DNA of 64,000 nucleotides, taken from positions 35,487,606 to 35,551,605 of the forward strand of contig NC_030387.2 in NCBI RefSeq assembly GCF_001625215.2, read 5' to 3'. The notes under the pieces were generated by a model. The model was given only the letters and a program-made list of their open reading frames with translations, made no database searches and was not told the origin of the DNA. How positions within the stretch are numbered: the stretch's first letter is position 1; the number at the start of each line of letters is the position of its first letter. Below are positions 60,263 to 64,000 of the stretch, piece by piece. This DNA is from Daucus carota subsp. sativus (Eukaryota > Streptophyta > Magnoliopsida > Apiales > Apiaceae). The translations under genes were made by a program, and so were the position numbers.

Positions 60263-60890
60263 TTAATTCAAGAAAATCCGCAAATCTAAATCATAAACAA
60301 AAGTTTTCGGGACCTTTTTTGGGCATCGGAGGACCATCCTACTCTGGGCTTCTCGGCAGCTTGACTAATTTTTTCAACTATCAAGAAATGTTGTTGAATT
60401 TTTTTTACAGAGTGTCAGCTAAGTCTCTTGTCAGATTCAGGTGTGCTTGTAAAACATGGCATCAACTTATCGCTACTCCTTCCTTGACTAAAACTCACAT
60501 TACACATCAAACAGCTTCCTCCTCAAACAAGTACAGACTCTATGAAGATGACAACATGTGCCCCTTATTTATCGATACAGGCTCTCTTTTTGATGCTACT
60601 AAACATTCTAAACTACACTACACCCCCGAATTATTTGGTACTGCTTACATGATGACCAATAGCCGAGTGGTCATTTCTTTTAAGTTGAGCAATGAGAGTG
60701 ATCAGGTCGCCAGTAGGATTTTGGCCGCATACATTCTAACTAGCGGGGAGTCTTCTTTTACTCAATGAAGATAGCGTGGATCCTTTTGTGCAGACGGAGA
60801 TGGAGCCTTGGTGCAGTTCTATGCTGTTTACTTTGCAGTGGGGAAGAACCCAATAAAATGCATGGTGCAAGGTAAGGAGGAAAGGTAGCA
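60259..60890 (+). pseudogene. Truncated F-box protein gene
   Basis: An open frame of 169 codons contains an F-box at about 44-85: EMLLNFFYRVSAKSLVRFRC followed by ACKTWHQLIATPSLTKTHI. This matches the F-box-associated family, whose consensus is LPVKSLVRFRCVCKSW..LI..P.F...H. The initial LP(E/D)E is degraded, and the frame stops at 60768 after about 85 residues of C-terminal region, where intact members run to 350-400. A further coding-like stretch after the stop (DGDGALVQFYAVYFAVGK, about 60795-60850) precedes a donor-like gtaagg. The upstream limit coincides with a truncated MITE, suggesting disruption by insertion. Intact members recruit substrates to SCF ubiquitin ligases; this copy is probably inactive. 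Confidence 0.6.
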
Positions 60891-61129
60891 TCAGTATCAT
60901 TAGTAACGATCTGTTTTCATTTCTTATTCATTTTCATATGATCTGTTTTCATTTGAAGACTATTATAGAATTATTAACAAATAATTTTGGATTATCAATT
61001 ATATCTTGCAGCTTATTTCAAATATCTTGTAGCCAATTGTGGCCATGTTATTCCAAATACAAGAAAGGAAAGAGTAAATTTATCTTGCAGACTATATAGA
61101 GCACTGATTTTAAGTTTTACCAGACATGT

Positions 61130-62991
61130 TCAAGTCCCCAACCTAAATTTCCTTTCATCTGAAAGCATCTTAGCAAAACCAGATAATGCATCAGAATTGG
61201 TACCCTCTCCTGCCACTGCTTCAAACATGCCGGTTTCCAAATTCACTCTTGACACCGGTTTCTGTAGCAGCTCATTCCCAATTGCTGAAAGTCTCTCCAT
61301 GTTCCTAACAGTCGCAACATCTACTGAAGATTCATCACCAGTCAAGCCATCTTCTTGGATACGAAGATAATTCTGCTCAGCTTGGAGGGCTTGAAACAGC
61401 GAAGACACGTGAATGTCAACCATATCCTGACTTGCAGCACCATAAGAATCAAGGATGGGGGTGTTACCATTGTCAAAAATCCAATTTAGTATACCCCATC
61501 TCGAGGCCTTTCTTGCATCGTACTTGGCCTCATATTTGGCTGCACCGGTGCCAAGTGAGATAACCAACATCCTTGTAGTGTTCATTGGTGTCATATCATC
61601 AACAATCTTGAAGTTCCCGTTTAAAATTTCATTCGTGATGTGTGTTATAGCCACTTGAGTCTGTGGGATTCACAAATATTCTTCTGTTAGACAGCAAAAT
61701 TTTTCTAATAATGCGTGTTTTAAATTGTTTGTAGTTGGCATGTACAAAAGTTAATGACAATATCGAGCAATGCTTATGTAACTACCGGATTGTTTGCAGC
61801 AATACCGCCATCTATGAGATCAAAAGTGCGTGTCCTTCCATCTTCATGCTTGGTTTCGAAGTAGTGTGCTGGGAAGTAAGTGGGAGCTGCCGATGTGCCT
61901 AGGCATACGTCGTATAAATATGCATTCCACGAGGTATTTGCTCTTGCCTGCAGTAAGAACAAAGGTTTTATCTTTGATATTATCTCAAGCAGATGTCGAA
62001 AAGAAACTGATGTGTGGTTTGCTTAGAGTGAATTGTACTAATATGTGGAAATTTATTGGGACTTCTATTTCTTTTCTCCATTGTAATTTACAAAAATTTG
62101 TGGATTAAAATTATAAGGTTTAGTTCTGATTCTCTCGTCCATTTCATTTGTCCTTCCGACAAAACAGAGCCTGGGGATCAAGACCGATTATCATACCTTA
62201 TCGGAACAAAAAATTAATGGATAAAGGCGTTTGATATCAAACGTTGGTATGATAACATCTGTGAGAGTCTGGTTCAATGTCATGTCACCTAATAACTCTT
62301 TCACTATCGATCCAAGTTGTTCACCAGTGTACTTGGGTCCTGTAAAAGAAACAAATAATCTTCTTATCTTCTCCAGAAAGCCCTTTAATCTGGACAAGAA
62401 CAAAATTAACTAGTTAGTTTATTGATCATGCATTTTATGAGAAAAATGAGACAGATTATTACTACTATGTATTGGGTGATTATGTACCTGTCCTCCGAAA
62501 ATATCTTGGGTCCGTTCTCCTTGTAAAACTTATAGATGTCTTTCGCAGCAAAAAGAGGGCGGTTTTCTTTATTAGGAGCGGTTAGCATCGTCGTTACCAG
62601 CCCGCCTGTGCTTGTTCCAGATATTACATCAAAGTAATCTGCGATTCTTGCACTTGGTCCGTCAAGTTCCTTCATTATCAAATAATATTACTACTTAGTT
62701 ATACAAAGAATTTTTATTCCTAGCATTGTATATTCATCAATTAATCATTACCGAAAAAATTATATATATTCAAGAATCTTTTGTGAACATGGTTACCTGA
62801 AGCTTGGACTCAAGAAAGGCAAGGATGGTGCCAGGGATGATGCCTCTAATGCCGCCGCCATCAATGCTTAAGACCGTCACCATCCTTCCTTTCTGCGGAG
62901 GTGATGCTGTGGAAAAGCTTTGCCCTATACATCCATGTGTTATTAAGAGTACTAGTAGGGATATGTGGAGAAAGATGTTAGGCTTCTGCAT
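61130..62991 (-). CDS. Patatin-like lipid acylhydrolase
   Basis: Five exons (62797-62991, 62488-62669, 62197-62389, 61786-61947, 61130-61660) give 420 residues. The patatin fold is clear: oxyanion loop DGGGIRG (44-50), nucleophile elbow GTSTGG with Ser85, and catalytic Asp236 in [12 protein letters not shown], forming the Ser-Asp dyad. [14 protein letters not shown] and LVISLGTG are family signatures. An N-terminal hydrophobic segment ([18 protein letters not shown]) predicts secretion or vacuolar sorting, as in PLP2/patatin group members. Such enzymes release fatty acids from galacto- and phospholipids and act in defence, storage and oxylipin supply. Length is slightly above potato patatin (about 386). 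All introns follow GT-AG. A TATA element lies 40 bp upstream of the ATG, implying a very short leader. Which PLP paralogue is unresolved. Confidence 0.95.
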
Positions 62992-63030
62992 GGCTTCTAC
63001 ATTGAGCTGTAGAAATGGTGCAGTATAGTA

Positions 63031-63037
63031 ATTTATA
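63031..63037 (-). promoter_or_regulatory. TATA box of the patatin-like gene
   Basis: On the minus strand GACTATAAATTAC places TATAAAT about 40 bp before the ATG at 62991, giving an expected leader of only about 10-15 nt. Confidence 0.55.
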
Positions 63038-63791
63038 GTCTAAAGCAAACATTAGATTAGGAAATGAGTTGATTAGTTACGTAGCTTCAGTTGTCAAACT
63101 ATATGGTTATAATATCACCTAATGTTAGGCACTGAAGTACAGAACTATCATGGGATCAGAAGTTTAACTTTTATTTTTTCAAGAGAAGAGTGCACTTTGC
63201 GTACCTATATTTTAGGCATTACGTCATTTTTAATATTGTACTTCCAAAATTTACACTTGCAATATTGCTCTTTAAGTTTTTTCTTAATTCATGTACTTCT
63301 GTCAAGTGCTGCTAACGGCGTGGGGCTAAAAGGTTTAAAGTGCATTTTTGTGCATCTGCATTTGGGACTTTACAACACTTGCAATGCTCTACTTTCAATG
63401 TTGTTATCGTTTATATGCATTTTAACTCAATGCTGTTAGCAAAATTTGATGGAAGTACACAAACTAAGGAAAATGTTGAAGAGCAATATTGTAACCGTAG
63501 ATTTTTAAAGTACATTATTGTAAGTGTGATAAAGCCTAAATGTAGGTACACAAAATGCATTTTTCTCTTTTCTTAATTAAACAGGCACTTGTCGTATCAT
63601 CAAGTGTTAAACTACGTTTACATCCTGTTTAAACTGATTTTCTTCCTAAATGCATATGTGCTTATCAATAAACCAATTACAGATTTTGATGTTACTCATG
63701 AATCATGATCACTACAGTAACTTAATACATAAAAAGAAAAGACTGCAGTCCATTAACAGTTTGTTAGATTGATCATAGCTGATATTATTTG
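63038..63791. other. Promoter side of the patatin-like gene, no gene
   Basis: Short open frames occur on the plus strand between 63122 and 63576, but none resembles a protein family. Confidence 0.45.
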
Positions 63792-63998
63792 TCATATACA
63801 ATTTTGCTCGAAAAAAACTCTTAATTGAGTGAGGACGGATGGTTTCTTTCTGATTGCAACTAACTTTGTATCGTCGCTTTGTTCTGTAACATCAACCAGA
63901 TGTTGGGGGCTCCTTGCCGGACATATGAACACTGTATCTTCTTCCTCTTCTTCTTCAATGATCGGTAAATGCTTCTTTTCATCCTGGCTTCCTGTACT
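63792..63998 (-). CDS. Partial 3' exon of an acidic protein, runs off the window
   Basis: From the window edge, one minus-strand frame stays open for 68 codons and ends at a TGA (63792-63794). It has coding-like composition: STGSQDEKKHLPIIEEEEEE, then DTVFICPARSPQHLVDVTEQ, then KLVAIRKKPSVLTQLRVFF. The Glu run is encoded by a (GAA/GAG)n tract, and the reading shows no repeats otherwise. I do not recognise the family. It could be a C-terminal exon of a larger gene to the right, or a chance open frame. Confidence 0.35.
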   Translation of the reverse strand, partial: STGSQDEKKHLPIIEEEEEEDTVFICPARSPQHLVDVTEQSDDTKLVAIRKKPSVLTQLRVFFEQNCI

Positions 63999-64000
63999 TC

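Overview
This window looks like nuclear DNA of a eudicot plant. Genes are split by many short AT-rich GT-AG introns. The protein families are plant-specific: SKU5-similar proteins, RTNLB reticulons, SnRK2 kinases, LOB-domain and GARP factors, class III peroxidases. Intergenic space is AT-rich and full of small transposon relics. A PIF/Harbinger-like MITE with TTA target duplications recalls families described in carrot, so Apiaceae is possible, but that is recalled rather than tested. I see no bacterial, viral or organellar segment.

Layout. 1.2-5.1 kb: an SKU5-similar gene on the minus strand. 5.7-9.7 kb: a dense, partly nested cluster of LINE fragments and MITEs. 10.2-11.2 kb: a reticulon-like gene (+), convergent with an OST1-type SnRK2 kinase gene (-, 11.9-16.1 kb). 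17.5-20.7 kb: intergenic, with one MITE and one coding-like relic. 20.7-22.2 kb: a divergent HHO/NIGT1-like GARP factor (+). 23-26.3 kb: three DNA transposons and an AT microsatellite. 27.2-28.7 kb: a LOB-domain gene (-) with a very long Gln-rich tail. 30.7-34.3 kb: MITEs around a small EAR-motif gene (-, 32.6 kb). 36.6 kb: tRNA-Asp(GTC), directly followed by a decayed TPR-protein pseudogene. 39-40.4 kb: repeats and a hAT-like element. 41.2-45.0 kb: an 11-exon MAPKKK3/5-type kinase gene (+). 46.6 kb: a 46-residue Cys-rich protein gene (+). 49.4-50.9 kb: a class III peroxidase gene (+). 51.1 kb: a SINE. 51.7-57.4 kb: cyclophilin-40 (SQUINT-type) gene (+) with three introns altered by repeats or duplications. 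58.5-59.9 kb: a Stowaway-like MITE followed within a few bases by a MULE with long terminal inverted repeats. 60.3 kb: a broken F-box gene. 61.1-63.0 kb: a patatin-like lipid acylhydrolase gene (-). The right edge (63.8-64.0 kb, -) probably holds the 3' end of another gene.

The genes are independently transcribed, not an operon. Several relate to stress and development (OST1-type kinase, MAPKKK5-type kinase, peroxidase, patatin-like enzyme), but their closeness is most simply ordinary gene order. For every multi-exon gene, exon limits were read by hand from splice consensus, reading-phase continuity and family knowledge; the joined frames close exactly. I found no convincing new multi-gene system. 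The most informative features are the transposon architectures with readable target duplications, a GC-AG intron, the LOB protein's tail, and two small or orphan genes.
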